From Mycolicibacterium vinylchloridicum (lineage in GTDB: Bacteria; Actinomycetota; Actinomycetes; Mycobacteriales; Mycobacteriaceae), in NCBI RefSeq assembly GCF_013404075.1, contig NZ_JACBJQ010000045.1:1-43847 (forward strand): 43,847 bases of DNA, read 5' to 3'. Below are positions 7,632 to 16,303 of the stretch, one piece after another. Position 1 is the stretch's first letter. Every line of letters starts with the position of its first letter. The notes under the pieces were generated by a model. That model did not search any database. It worked only from the letters and a program-made list of their open reading frames with translations, and had not been told where the DNA came from. A program made the translations under genes and the position numbers.

Positions 7632-7781
7632 GGAGCCTTCCGACACCCGGGAACGCACATTCCCGAAATTACAACAGTAAGGGCCTCTGTATTGGTGGGG
7701 ATGAGTTCACCCGCCGACGGGGTACTCCGCCGTGTGACACGCTTCTCGGTGATTCACATCGACGGCAGAAGGAGATCAGCG

Positions 7782-8150
7782 ATGACGTTCAGAGGTACCG
7801 CGCTTGGCGCACTGTTCACCTGCGCACTCGGCACCGCGGCCGCCGTCGCGATGCCGACCGCGACCGCCGCGCCCTGCAGCGCCAGCGGCCTGGCCACCAC
7901 CTCCAGCGGGGTCTTGGCTGCCGCCGGCGGCTACCTCGCCGACCATCCCGGAGCCGACGACGTGCTGACCGCCGCGGCCAATCAGTCGCCCGAGGATGCG
8001 AAGGCTTCGGTGCGGTCGTACTTCATCGGGCACCCGGGGGAGCTGATTGATCTACAGAACATCGCCGGACCGCTGCGCGACCTGCGTAACCAGTGTGGAG
8101 TGTCGGTCTCCCCGAGCCAGTTGGCACTGCTGTTCGAGCAGGTGTCGTAG
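7782..8150 (+). CDS. Small secreted MHB-family hemophore-like protein
   Basis: 122 residues. Sec signal peptide (MTFRGTALGALFTCALGTAA to about residue 29), then a small all-helical domain with two cysteines (APCSASGLA and NQCGVS) and motifs YLADHPGADDVLTAAANQ and YFIGHPGELIDLQNIAGPL. This is the pattern of the mycobacterial haem-binding MHB domain (Rv0203-type hemophores), which carries haem across the cell envelope. Haem binding is inferred from family. ATG 7782 is preceded by AAGGAGA at 6-nt spacing; upstream in-frame ATGs lack this. Its stop lies 4 nt from the stop of the convergent oxidoreductase gene. Confidence 0.8.
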   Translation: MTFRGTALGALFTCALGTAAAVAMPTATAAPCSASGLATTSSGVLAAAGGYLADHPGADDVLTAAANQSPEDAKASVRSYFIGHPGELIDLQNIAGPLRDLRNQCGVSVSPSQLALLFEQVS

Positions 8151-8154
8151 CGGC

Positions 8155-9582
8155 TTACGGCGCCAGCGACGGTAGCGGCAGACCGAATTCCCGCTTGAGA
8201 ACCGTCCGCGCGGCGTAGTAGCCGGCCATCCCGTGCACGCCGGTGCCCGGCGGGGTGGCCGAGGAGCACAAGTAGGCCTTGGGGATCGGCGTGGTCCACG
8301 GATTCCAGCGCAGGGTGGGGCCCACCATCGCGGCGAACAGCGTGGCGCCGCCGACGATGATGTCCCCGCCGACGTAGTTGGCGTTATAGGCCGACATCTG
8401 CGCCGCGGTCACGCACCGCGATGCCAACACCAGGTCGCGGAACCCGGGGGCGGCCTTCTCGAACAGACCGATAATGGTGTCGGTCAGGTCTTCGGTCGAG
8501 TGGGCCGGGACATGGGCGTAGGTCCACAAGGGCCGCCGCCCCGCGGCGTCGATGCGTGACGGATCGGACACGTGTGGAAGCGCCGCCAGCGTCATCGGCC
8601 AATCGGCGTGCCTGCCCGAGGCGATCTCTTTCTCCGAGTACGCCATCTGGGCTCGGGTGCCACCCATGTGGACGGTGGGCGAGGCGGCGACTCTTGGGTC
8701 GCGCCACGGAATCTCGCCGGAGAGGACAAAATCCACCTTGCAGACGCCCGGGCCAAACCTATAGCGCCGCAATGACTTTGCGTACCGATCCGGTACTGCG
8801 GCGCCGTAGATGTCGAGCAGGGCGGTCGGCGCGGTGTCGTAGATCGCCACACCCGGGGGAGGGGAGGTCACCGGCTCGCCGACCACCAGCTCGCCGCCGT
8901 GGGCCACCAGATCGGCGAGCAGGGCGTCGACGATCACCTGGCTGCCGCCGACCGGCACCGGCCAGCCCGCGGTGTGCGCCACGGTGCCCAGCATGATGCC
9001 CGCTCCGCTGTTGACCGGCGAGGGCATCGGTGAAATGGCATGTGTGCCAACACCGGTGAACAACGCACGGGCGTCGTCGCCGCGCAGCACGCCCCACACC
9101 GGGCTGCCCTGGGCCAGCACCCGGATCCCGGACCGCACCGTGGTGATCAGGTCGGGTGGCAATGATCGCTTGTCGCCCAGAAAGAAGCCGAGGACGCCGT
9201 CGGGATGATCCGCCAACGGGCCGAACAAGCTGCGCCACGAACTGCCGTGCTCGAGTTCGGCACACGTGCGCTCCAGCGAGTGGTAGGCGATCGCGGCGGG
9301 CCGGCCGGGCAAGGGGTTGGCGTAGGAGATCTCCGGCACCGCCAACTGCACCCCGCGCGCGGCGAGATCGAACTCGGCGAAGAACGGCGAGGCGATCGCC
9401 AGCGGGTGCACCGCCGAGCAGACGTCGTGGCGGATATCGGGGAACTCCGGGTCCGCTGCCGTACGGGCGCCGCCGCCGAATGTCGGCTGGCCCTCCACGA
9501 CGCGCACCTTCAACCCAGCTCGGGCGCAGATGACAGCAGCCGCCAACCCGTTGGGACCACTGCCGACGACGGTCACGTCCAC
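8155..9582 (-). CDS. Phytoene-dehydrogenase-like FAD oxidoreductase
   Basis: 475 residues. The N-terminal dinucleotide-binding motif VVGSGPNGLAAAVICARAG followed by VVEGQPTFGGGART marks the phytoene desaturase / amine-oxidase-like FAD family; the C-terminal motif with GGDIIVGGATL and CSSATPPGTGVHGMAGYYAA completes the FAD site. It corresponds by position to M. tuberculosis Rv2997. Substrate unknown; no carotenoid genes are nearby, so a carotenoid role is not supported. GTG 9582 gives VDVTVVGSG; GTG at codon 3 would also work. Divergent from serA. Confidence 0.85.
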   Translation of the reverse strand: MDVTVVGSGPNGLAAAVICARAGLKVRVVEGQPTFGGGARTAADPEFPDIRHDVCSAVHPLAIASPFFAEFDLAARGVQLAVPEISYANPLPGRPAAIAYHSLERTCAELEHGSSWRSLFGPLADHPDGVLGFFLGDKRSLPPDLITTVRSGIRVLAQGSPVWGVLRGDDARALFTGVGTHAISPMPSPVNSGAGIMLGTVAHTAGWPVPVGGSQVIVDALLADLVAHGGELVVGEPVTSPPPGVAIYDTAPTALLDIYGAAVPDRYAKSLRRYRFGPGVCKVDFVLSGEIPWRDPRVAASPTVHMGGTRAQMAYSEKEIASGRHADWPMTLAALPHVSDPSRIDAAGRRPLWTYAHVPAHSTEDLTDTIIGLFEKAAPGFRDLVLASRCVTAAQMSAYNANYVGGDIIVGGATLFAAMVGPTLRWNPWTTPIPKAYLCSSATPPGTGVHGMAGYYAARTVLKREFGLPLPSLAP

Positions 9583-9634
9583 TCAACAAGTAGACCGCAC
9601 CCCGGCCGCTGGTCGTGCACCGGCCGACAACCAC

Positions 9635-9640
9635 TAGGCT
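9635..9640 (+). promoter_or_regulatory. -10 box of serA, leaderless spacing
   Basis: TAGGCT with exactly 7 nt to GTG 9648. The transcription start would coincide with the start codon. Confidence 0.5.
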
Positions 9641-9647
9641 GACCGGC

Positions 9648-11234
9648 GTGAATCTGCCCGTTGTACTGATCGCAGACAAGCTTGCCGAATCGACCGTCGC
9701 CGCGCTGGGCGACCAGGTCGAAGTCCGCTGGGTCGACGGCCCCGACCGGCCGAAACTGCTGGCCGCCGTCGCCGACGCCGACGCCCTGCTGGTGCGCTCG
9801 GCCACCACGGTAGACGCCGAAGTGATCGCCGCCGCGCCCAAGCTGAAGATCGTCGCCCGCGCGGGGGTCGGCCTGGACAACGTCGACGTCGATGCTGCTA
9901 CCGCGGCGGGGGTGCTCGTCGTCAATGCGCCCACGTCGAATATCCACAGCGCCGCCGAGCATGCGCTGGCCCTGATGCTGTCGGCCGCGCGGCAGATCCC
10001 CGCCGCCGATGCGACCCTGCGCGAGCACACCTGGAAGCGTTCGTCGTTCTCGGGTACCGAGATCTTCGGCAAGACCGTCGGCGTGGTGGGCCTTGGCCGG
10101 ATCGGGCAGCTGGTGGCCGCGCGGCTGGCCGCGTTCGGCACTCACGTCGTCGCCTACGACCCCTATGTGCCGGCCGCGCGTGCCGCTCAGCTGGGCATCG
10201 AACTGCTGCCGCTCGACGAGCTGCTGGGCCGTGCCGACTTCATCTCCGTGCACCTGCCCAAGACCCCGGAGACCGCCGGTCTGCTCGGCAAGGAAGCGCT
10301 CGCCAAGACCAAGCCCGGCGTGATCATCGTCAACGCCGCCCGCGGTGGGCTGATCGACGAGCAGGCGCTGGCCGACGCGATCACCAGTGGCCATGTCGCC
10401 GCCGCGGGACTCGACGTGTTCAGCACCGAACCGTGCACCGACAGCCCGCTGTTCGACCTGCCGCAGGTTGTCGTCACGCCCCACCTCGGTGCCTCTACCG
10501 CCGAGGCCCAGGATCGGGCCGGGACCGATGTGGCGGCGAGTGTGAAACTCGCGCTGGCCGGCGAATTCGTGCCGGACGCGGTCAATGTCGGCGGCGGTGC
10601 GGTCAGCGAAGAAGTGGCGCCGTGGCTGGACCTGGCGCGCAAGCTGGGGCTGCTCGTCGGTGTGTTGTCCACCGGTGCCGCCTCGAATCTTTCAGTACGG
10701 GTGTCCGGCGAGCTGGCATCGGAAGACGTTGAGGTGCTGAAGCTTTCAGCGCTGCGCGGCTTCTTCTCGACGGTGACCGATCAGCAGGTGACGTTCGTCA
10801 ACGCGCCGAACCTGGCTGCCGAACGCGGTCTGCAGAGCGAGTTGAGCACCGTCAGCGAGAGCCCCAACCACCGCAGCCTCGTCGACGTGCGGGTGGTCGG
10901 CCCCGACGGCTCGGCCACCAATGTGTCCGGGACGCTATCCGGGCCGCAGCAGGTGGAGAAGGTCGTCCAGATCAACGGCCGCAACTTCGATCTGCGCGCC
11001 GAAGGTGTGAACCTGGTGCTGCATTACTCGGATCAGCCTGGGGCGCTTGGCAAGATCGGCACTCTGCTCGGCAATGCCGACGTGAACATCCTGGCGGCTC
11101 AGCTGAGCCAGGACACCAGCGGCAAGGCCGCAACCCTCATGCTGCGGTTGGACCGGGACGTCTCCGAGGACGTTCGGTCGGCAATCCGCGCGGACGTCGG
11201 CGCGACGACGCTGGAAGTGGTGGACCTGTCATGA
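9648..11234 (+). CDS. serA: D-3-phosphoglycerate dehydrogenase (type 1)
   Basis: 528 residues. Oxidises 3-phosphoglycerate to phosphohydroxypyruvate, the first step of serine synthesis. Domains: substrate/NAD-binding region with GLGRIGQL near residues 148-155, NAARGGLIDEQAL and TPHLGAST with catalytic His, then the roughly 130-residue intervening (ASB) domain found in mycobacterial enzymes, then a C-terminal ACT domain (about 459-528, LHYSDQPGALGKIGTLLG) that binds serine. Length equals that of M. tuberculosis SerA1. GTG 9648 matches the family N-terminus (LPVVLIADKL) and the -10 spacing. Stop and leuB start overlap as ATGA. Confidence 0.96.
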   Translation: MNLPVVLIADKLAESTVAALGDQVEVRWVDGPDRPKLLAAVADADALLVRSATTVDAEVIAAAPKLKIVARAGVGLDNVDVDAATAAGVLVVNAPTSNIHSAAEHALALMLSAARQIPAADATLREHTWKRSSFSGTEIFGKTVGVVGLGRIGQLVAARLAAFGTHVVAYDPYVPAARAAQLGIELLPLDELLGRADFISVHLPKTPETAGLLGKEALAKTKPGVIIVNAARGGLIDEQALADAITSGHVAAAGLDVFSTEPCTDSPLFDLPQVVVTPHLGASTAEAQDRAGTDVAASVKLALAGEFVPDAVNVGGGAVSEEVAPWLDLARKLGLLVGVLSTGAASNLSVRVSGELASEDVEVLKLSALRGFFSTVTDQQVTFVNAPNLAAERGLQSELSTVSESPNHRSLVDVRVVGPDGSATNVSGTLSGPQQVEKVVQINGRNFDLRAEGVNLVLHYSDQPGALGKIGTLLGNADVNILAAQLSQDTSGKAATLMLRLDRDVSEDVRSAIRADVGATTLEVVDLS

Positions 11235-12241
11235 AATTGGCGGTAATCGCGGGCGACGGGATCGGCCCGGAGGTCATCGACCAAGCGCTGCAGGTGCTCG
11301 ACGCGGTGCTGCCCAATGTGGAGCGCACCGAATATGACCTGGGTGCGCGGCGCTACCACGCGACCGGTGAGCTGCTCACCGCCGAGACCATCGAGGAGCT
11401 GAAGGGGTACGACGCCATCCTGCTCGGCGCGATCGGCGATCCGTCGGTGCCCAGCGGTGTGCTCGAGCGCGGGCTGCTGCTCAAGCTCCGCTTTGCCTTG
11501 GACCATCACGTCAACCTGCGGCCGGGCCGGCTGTATCCCGGTGTCAGCAGCCCGCTTTCCGGGGTGACGAACATCGATTTCGTCGTCGTCCGCGAGGGCA
11601 CGGAGGGTCCCTACACCGGCAACGGTGGCGCGTTGCGGGTCGGCACCCCGCATGAGGTGGCCACCGAGGTCAGTGTGAACACCGCGTTCGGTGTGGAGCG
11701 GGTGGTGCGTGACGCGTTCGCCCGTGCTCAGGCACGGCGCAAGCACCTGACCCTCGTCCACAAGACCAACGTGCTGACCTTCGCGGGCAGCCTGTGGTCG
11801 CGGGTGGTCGCCGAGGTGGGCGCCGAGTACCCGGACGTCGAGGTCGCCTATCAGCACATCGATGCGGCCACCATCCACATGGTCACCGATCCGGGTCGGT
11901 TCGACGTCATCGTCACCGACAACCTGTTCGGCGACATCATCACCGACCTGGCCGCGGCGGTGTGCGGCGGGATCGGGCTGGCCGCCAGCGGCAATATCGA
12001 TGCCACCCGGACCAATCCGTCGATGTTCGAACCCGTCCACGGCAGTGCGCCCGACATCGCCGGGCAGGGCATCGCCGACCCGACGGCCGCGGTGATGTCG
12101 GTGGCATTGTTGCTTCGCCACATCGGGGAGGACACGGCGGCCGCCCGCGTCGACGACGCCGTCGGTGCCCATCTGGCCAGCCGTGGCGACGCGACCTACT
12201 CGACCCGCGAGGTCGGCGAGCGCATCCGCGCCGCGCTTTAG
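11231..12241 (+). CDS. leuB: 3-isopropylmalate dehydrogenase
   Basis: 336 residues. Oxidative decarboxylation of 3-isopropylmalate to 2-ketoisocaproate in leucine synthesis (Mg2+, NAD+). Visible: GDGIGPEVIDQAL at the N-terminus, LLKLRFALDHHVNLRP, VVREGTEGPYTGN, the metal/substrate motif DNLFGDIITDLAAAVCGGIG near residue 230, and EPVHGSAPDIAGQGIADPTA in the NAD site. Its start overlaps the serA stop by 4 nt, so it is co-translated with serA rather than with leuCD. It overlaps the convergent MFS gene by 3 nt at the stop codons. Confidence 0.96.
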   Translation: MKLAVIAGDGIGPEVIDQALQVLDAVLPNVERTEYDLGARRYHATGELLTAETIEELKGYDAILLGAIGDPSVPSGVLERGLLLKLRFALDHHVNLRPGRLYPGVSSPLSGVTNIDFVVVREGTEGPYTGNGGALRVGTPHEVATEVSVNTAFGVERVVRDAFARAQARRKHLTLVHKTNVLTFAGSLWSRVVAEVGAEYPDVEVAYQHIDAATIHMVTDPGRFDVIVTDNLFGDIITDLAAAVCGGIGLAASGNIDATRTNPSMFEPVHGSAPDIAGQGIADPTAAVMSVALLLRHIGEDTAAARVDDAVGAHLASRGDATYSTREVGERIRAAL

Positions 12242-13464
12242 TCCTTCCGGGGCTGATCGGTCGGCACCAAAGGCAGTGCCACCACCGGGAACAGCGCGCA
12301 CACGGCGAATGCCGCCGGGTATCCCAGCACGCCGATCAGTGCGCCGAACAACGGCGGGGTGAGACCGGCGGCCAGCAGTTGGCTGGTGTTCTGAGTGCCC
12401 AGTGCGCGCCCGCTCCAGAACGGTCCGGCGATCTCGGCGATCGCGGTGAACGCCAACCCGTTGTCGACGACGGTGATCACCGAGGCGACGACCATCACGG
12501 CGATGCTCAGCGGCGAGTGCAGCGCGTCGGTCAGCGCCAGCAGCGCCATCGACGCCGCCGCAGCGGCCGCGATCATCCTGATCGGACGCAGCCGCGAGCC
12601 CATCCAGTCCGACCAGCGGCCGGCGGCGATGCGGCCCAGCGCTCCGAGTACCTGTGCGGCCATCACCAGCACGCCCGCGGATTCCGCCGACCAGCCTCGG
12701 TCGGCGATCAGCCACACCAGGGTGAACGTCCACACCACACACTGCGGCACGACCAGCAGCACCGATACCGCGTGGATGCGCCACAGGACGGCGGATCCCC
12801 GATACGGGTTGGCCAGGTGCTCGGCCGGCGCCTCGGCGCGCGGCGGTCGAGGCGGATCGACCACGACGACGGCGCACACCAGCGCTGCCACCCCGCACAC
12901 GATCGCCGGGAACAACAGCGCCAGCCCGATTCCGTGCGACTGGGCCAGGCGGGGAATGACCAACGCGCCGACGGCCACTCCCAGCGGCTGGGCGGTTTGG
13001 CGAATGCCCATCACCAGTCCGCGCTGATGGGGCGGGAACCACCCGACGACCAGCCGCCCGCTGGCCGAATTGCTGCTGGCCGCCGCCATTCCGCCGAGAA
13101 ACAGGAAGAGGCTCACCAGGAGCAGCGAGTGCGATGCCGCCGCTGCCAGCGCCGCCGCGGCGGTCAACGCCGAGCCGACGCTCAGCACGAAGCGCTCGCC
13201 GACGCGGTCCACCACGTAACCCCACAGGATCAGCGTCAGCACCATGCCGAAGCTCGGCATCGCCGACACCAGGCCCGCCTGGGCCAGGTCGAGGCCCATC
13301 GTGGCGTGCAGTGTGGGGATGAGGAAGGCGGCGCCGTTGATGAAGACGTTGGCGGACAACGTCGCAAACAAGGCGATCGCGAGCATCATCCAACGCCGCA
13401 CGGTGCTGATCGTGTCGACGGGCATGGAGCCATGATTCCACGCGTGTCTCACGATGCTGAACAC
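12238..13464 (-). CDS. Major facilitator superfamily transporter
   Basis: Up to 408 residues with about 12 membrane segments and MFS loop motifs (GYVVDRVGERFVLSVGSAL between helices 2-3; GRWSDWMGSRLRPIRM between helices 8-9). Corresponds to M. tuberculosis Rv2994, a putative efflux-type MFS protein; substrate unknown. The start is uncertain: GTG 13464 is the longest frame, while ATG 13425 (MPVDTISTVRRWMM) sits just before helix 1 and may be the real start. Neither has a strong ribosome-binding site. An 11-bp inverted repeat overlaps the 5' end (13447-13482). Confidence 0.85.
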   Translation of the reverse strand: MFSIVRHAWNHGSMPVDTISTVRRWMMLAIALFATLSANVFINGAAFLIPTLHATMGLDLAQAGLVSAMPSFGMVLTLILWGYVVDRVGERFVLSVGSALTAAAALAAAASHSLLLVSLFLFLGGMAAASSNSASGRLVVGWFPPHQRGLVMGIRQTAQPLGVAVGALVIPRLAQSHGIGLALLFPAIVCGVAALVCAVVVVDPPRPPRAEAPAEHLANPYRGSAVLWRIHAVSVLLVVPQCVVWTFTLVWLIADRGWSAESAGVLVMAAQVLGALGRIAAGRWSDWMGSRLRPIRMIAAAAAASMALLALTDALHSPLSIAVMVVASVITVVDNGLAFTAIAEIAGPFWSGRALGTQNTSQLLAAGLTPPLFGALIGVLGYPAAFAVCALFPVVALPLVPTDQPRKD

Positions 13465-13482
13465 TTATCTCGCATCATGAGA
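13447..13482. promoter_or_regulatory. Inverted repeat at the 5' end of the MFS gene, possible operator
   Basis: TCTCACGATGC (13447-13457) and GCATCATGAGA (13472-13482) are complementary at 10 of 11 positions around a 14-nt spacer. The position between the divergent MFS and FAH-family genes suits a dimeric repressor; the protein is not identifiable from sequence. Confidence 0.4.
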
Positions 13483-13588
13483 AACCGCTCTGGGTGAGCG
13501 TTGGCGCAGAGCACGTGCGAGTGGTGCCGAACGTGGCTGCTCACTCAACGCCCGATCGGGGCCTTTCGTCGCAGCGTGGGCGCCCCAC

Positions 13589-13594
13589 TAGGCT
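13589..13594 (+). promoter_or_regulatory. -10 box of the FAH-gltX operon, leaderless spacing
   Basis: TAGGCT with exactly 7 nt to ATG 13602. Confidence 0.5.
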
Positions 13595-13601
13595 GTGAGG
13601 A

Positions 13602-14378
13602 ATGCGCCTCGGTCGAATCGCCAGCCCCGACGGGGTCGCCTTCGTCAGCATCGAAGGGGACTCGGGCAGTGACATCGTTCGTGAGATAGCCGAGCATCCA
13701 TTCGGCACGCCGACCTTCACCGGCCGCACCTGGCCGTTGGCTGACGTGCGCCTGCTGGCGCCGATCCTGGCCAGCAAGGTGGTGTGCATGGGAAAGAACT
13801 ATGCCGCCCACATCGAGGAGATGGGCGGGGAGGCGCCGGAGGATCCGGTCATCTTCCTCAAGCCCAACACCGCGATCATCGGCCCGGGCGTGCCAATCCA
13901 ATTGCCCGCCAATGCTTCACCGGTCCATCACGAGGGTGAGCTTGCTGTCGTGATCGGCCGTCCGTGCAAAGACGTGCCGGCCGCGCGCGCCGCCGAGAAC
14001 ATCCTGGGATACACCATCGCCAACGATGTGTCGGCGCGTGACCAGCAGAAGGCCGACGGGCAGTGGATGCGCGCGAAAGGTCACGACACCTTCTGCCCGA
14101 CGGGCCCGTGGATCGTTACCGATCTCGACCCGTCCGACCTGGAGATCCGCACCGAGGTCAACGGCGAGGTGCGCCAACTGAGCCGGACCTCGCTGATGAT
14201 TCACGACATCGGGGCCATCATCGAGTGGATCTCCGCGGTCATGACCCTGCTGCCGGGCGATCTCATCCTCACCGGCACACCGGAAGGTGTCGGGCCGATC
14301 GAGAACGGTGACACCGTCAGCGTCAGTATCGAGGGAATCGGTACGTTGACCAATCCCGTGATCCGGAAGGGTGTTTGA
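13602..14378 (+). CDS. Fumarylacetoacetate hydrolase family protein
   Basis: 258 residues; N-terminal small domain, then the FAH catalytic fold. Metal-binding pattern seen: HHEGELAVVIGR (E-x-E), GYTIANDVSARDQQ (Asp), and the later KGHDTFCPTGPW and LTGTPEGVGP motifs. These enzymes (acylpyruvase, oxaloacetate decarboxylase, HpcE-type isomerase or hydrolase) act on 2-oxo or 2,4-dioxo acids; the exact substrate cannot be told. Equivalent to Rv2993c. Stop overlaps the gltX start (TGATG), so the two are coupled. Confidence 0.88.
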   Translation: MRLGRIASPDGVAFVSIEGDSGSDIVREIAEHPFGTPTFTGRTWPLADVRLLAPILASKVVCMGKNYAAHIEEMGGEAPEDPVIFLKPNTAIIGPGVPIQLPANASPVHHEGELAVVIGRPCKDVPAARAAENILGYTIANDVSARDQQKADGQWMRAKGHDTFCPTGPWIVTDLDPSDLEIRTEVNGEVRQLSRTSLMIHDIGAIIEWISAVMTLLPGDLILTGTPEGVGPIENGDTVSVSIEGIGTLTNPVIRKGV

Positions 14379-15868
14379 TGACCGCGGCCACCAACGACGC
14401 AGTGCGCGTGCGGTTCTGTCCGTCGCCGACCGGCATCCCGCATGTCGGTATGGTGCGCACCGCATTGTTCAACTGGGCCTACGCCCGCCACACCGGCGGC
14501 ACGTTCGTGTTTCGTATCGAGGACACCGACGCCGCGCGCGACTCCGAGGAAAGCTATTCCGCACTGCTCGACGCGTTGCGCTGGCTGGGTCTGAACTGGG
14601 ACGAGGGACCGGAGGTCGGTGGCCCGCATGGGCCGTACCGGCAGTCGCTGCGCACCGAACTCTATCGCGATGTGCTGGACCGACTGCTGGAGTCCGGGGC
14701 GGCCTACCTGGCGTACTCGACCCCCGAGGAAGTGGAGGCGCGCCATCTCGCCGCCGGGCGCAATCCCAAACTGGGCTATGACAATTACGACCGGGACCTG
14801 ACCGACGCGCAGCGCGCCGCTTTTTCGGCCGAGGGCCGCAACGCGGTGGTGCGGCTCCGGATGCCCGACGAGGACATCAGCTGGCACGACCTGGTCCGCG
14901 GCACAACGACTTTCGCCGCCGGAACTGTTCCCGACTTCGCGCTGACCCGCGGAACCGGAGAACCCTTGTACACCTTGGTCAATCCCGTCGACGACGCACT
15001 GATGAAGATCACCCACGTGCTGCGCGGTGAGGACCTGCTGTCATCCACGCCTCGCCAGATCGCGTTGTACCAGGCGCTCATTCGCATCGGTGTGGCCGAC
15101 CGGGTACCCGAATTCGCGCACCTGCCACCGGTTCTGGGGGAGGGCACCAAGAAGCTGTCCAAACGTGACCCGGAGTCCAACCTCTTCCTGCACCGCGAGC
15201 GGGGCTTCATTCCGGAGGGTCTGCTCAACTATCTGGCGCTGCTCGGCTGGGGCATCGCCGAGGACCACGACATCTTCAGCCTCGACGAGATGGTCGCCGC
15301 CTTCGACGTCGTCGACGTCAATTCCAACCCGGCGCGCTTCGACCAGAAGAAGGCCGACGCGATCAACGCCGAGCACATCCGCCGGCTGGACGAGGCCGAG
15401 TTCGCCAAGCGATTGCGGGCCTACTTCGAGGCCCACGGCCACGACACCACGCTCGACGAAGCGGGTTTCGCCGTCGCCGCGCAGCTGACTCAGACCCGCA
15501 TCGTGGTGCTGTCCGACGGCTGGGAGCTGCTGAAGTTCTTCAATGACGATGCCTACGAGCTGGATCCGAAGGCCGCCGCCAAGGAGCTCGGCCCCGATGC
15601 GGTGCCGGTGCTCGACGCGGCGATCAGCGCGCTAGCCGGGGTGACCGACTGGACGACGCCGGCCATCGAGGACGCGCTGAAGGTCGCGCTGCTGGAGCGG
15701 CTCGAGCTCAAGCCGCGCAAGGCGTTCGGTCCGATCCGGGTGGCCGCGACAGGTGCGACGATCAGCCCGCCGCTTTTCGAGTCGCTGGAACTGCTCGGTC
15801 GTGACCGCAGCCTGCAGCGACTGCGGGCGGCGCGCGATCGTGCCGGGGTGGTGGAAAAAGACGGCTGA
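14378..15868 (+). CDS. gltX: Glutamyl-tRNA synthetase
   Basis: 496 residues, class I aminoacyl-tRNA synthetase. HIGH-type motif in FCPSPTGIPHVGM near residue 20; KMSKS-type motif KLSKRD near residue 260; C-terminal helical anticodon-binding domain. In mycobacteria this enzyme is non-discriminating: it charges tRNA-Glu and also mischarges tRNA-Gln for GatCAB to amidate. The tRNA-Gln(CTG) and tRNA-Glu(CTC) genes immediately downstream fit that role. ATG 14378 overlaps the FAH stop by one base. Confidence 0.95.
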   Translation: MTAATNDAVRVRFCPSPTGIPHVGMVRTALFNWAYARHTGGTFVFRIEDTDAARDSEESYSALLDALRWLGLNWDEGPEVGGPHGPYRQSLRTELYRDVLDRLLESGAAYLAYSTPEEVEARHLAAGRNPKLGYDNYDRDLTDAQRAAFSAEGRNAVVRLRMPDEDISWHDLVRGTTTFAAGTVPDFALTRGTGEPLYTLVNPVDDALMKITHVLRGEDLLSSTPRQIALYQALIRIGVADRVPEFAHLPPVLGEGTKKLSKRDPESNLFLHRERGFIPEGLLNYLALLGWGIAEDHDIFSLDEMVAAFDVVDVNSNPARFDQKKADAINAEHIRRLDEAEFAKRLRAYFEAHGHDTTLDEAGFAVAAQLTQTRIVVLSDGWELLKFFNDDAYELDPKAAAKELGPDAVPVLDAAISALAGVTDWTTPAIEDALKVALLERLELKPRKAFGPIRVAATGATISPPLFESLELLGRDRSLQRLRAARDRAGVVEKDG

Positions 15869-15971
15869 AATATTTGATAGTCTGCTCGTCGGCCCGCAAC
15901 CAACGGCACCGGCCTTCACTCCCTCGCGAGGATGGGATAAAGGCGTCTGACCTGCGGTTATAGGCAGCCCA

Positions 15972-16043
15972 TGGGGTATGGTGTAATTGGCAACACTAGG
16001 GATTCTGATTCCCTCATTCTAGGTTCGAGTCCTGGTACCCCAG
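15972..16043 (+). tRNA. tRNA-Gln (anticodon CTG)
   Basis: Cloverleaf: acceptor TGGGGTA/TACCCCA, anticodon stem AGGGA/TCCCT with loop TTCTGAT giving CTG, T loop GGTTCGAGTCC, discriminator G. The CCA end is not encoded (GCA follows). Confidence 0.95.
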
Positions 16044-16070
16044 CAATTATGTCGGCAACGGCCTCTGAGC

Positions 16071-16076
16071 TATGCT
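16071..16076 (+). promoter_or_regulatory. -10 box for tRNA-Glu
   Basis: TATGCT between the two tRNA genes, giving a start near 16083 and a leader of about 36 nt. No clear -35. Confidence 0.35.
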
Positions 16077-16118
16077 GGCTACCCGGTGCGCCGCGAGGTG
16101 CGCCACGGATTTGGTTCT

Positions 16119-16191
16119 GGCCCCGTCGTCTAGCGGCCTAGGACGCCGCCCTCTCACGGCGGTAGCGTGGGTTCGAATCCCATCGGGGCTA
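16119..16191 (+). tRNA. tRNA-Glu (anticodon CTC)
   Basis: Cloverleaf: acceptor GGCCCCG/CGGGGCT (terminal G-U), anticodon stem CCGCC/GGCGG with loop CTCTCAC giving CTC, T arm GTGGG-TTCGAAT-CCCAT, discriminator A. CCA is encoded at 16192-16194, unlike its tRNA-Gln neighbour. Confidence 0.95.
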
Positions 16192-16199
16192 CCAAATCA

Positions 16200-16226
16200 A
16201 ATCGCCCGGTCATCGACCGGGCGATT
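16200..16226 (+). terminator. Terminator after tRNA-Glu
   Basis: 12-bp perfect stem AATCGCCCGGTC / GACCGGGCGATT with loop ATC, 5 nt past the CCA end. Confidence 0.75.
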
Positions 16227-16303
16227 CGTCGTTTCGGCCCAGGCTATGCGGTGCGGCAGCAAATGTGTGCACCCGCGGCGGCCATGCCGCAACATTGGCA
16301 CCG

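Noticed and set aside
8155..9582. Carotenoid biosynthesis enzyme
   Set aside because: Only the general phytoene-dehydrogenase-like FAD fold is seen and no crt neighbours exist.
8759..10141. 460-codon minus-strand frame covering the serA start and part of the flavoprotein
   Set aside because: Out of frame with the flavoprotein and antisense to serA; no coherent domain.
11099..13441. 780-codon minus-strand frame spanning leuB and part of the MFS gene
   Set aside because: It crosses leuB in antisense and reads the MFS gene in the wrong frame; both real genes have clear family motifs.
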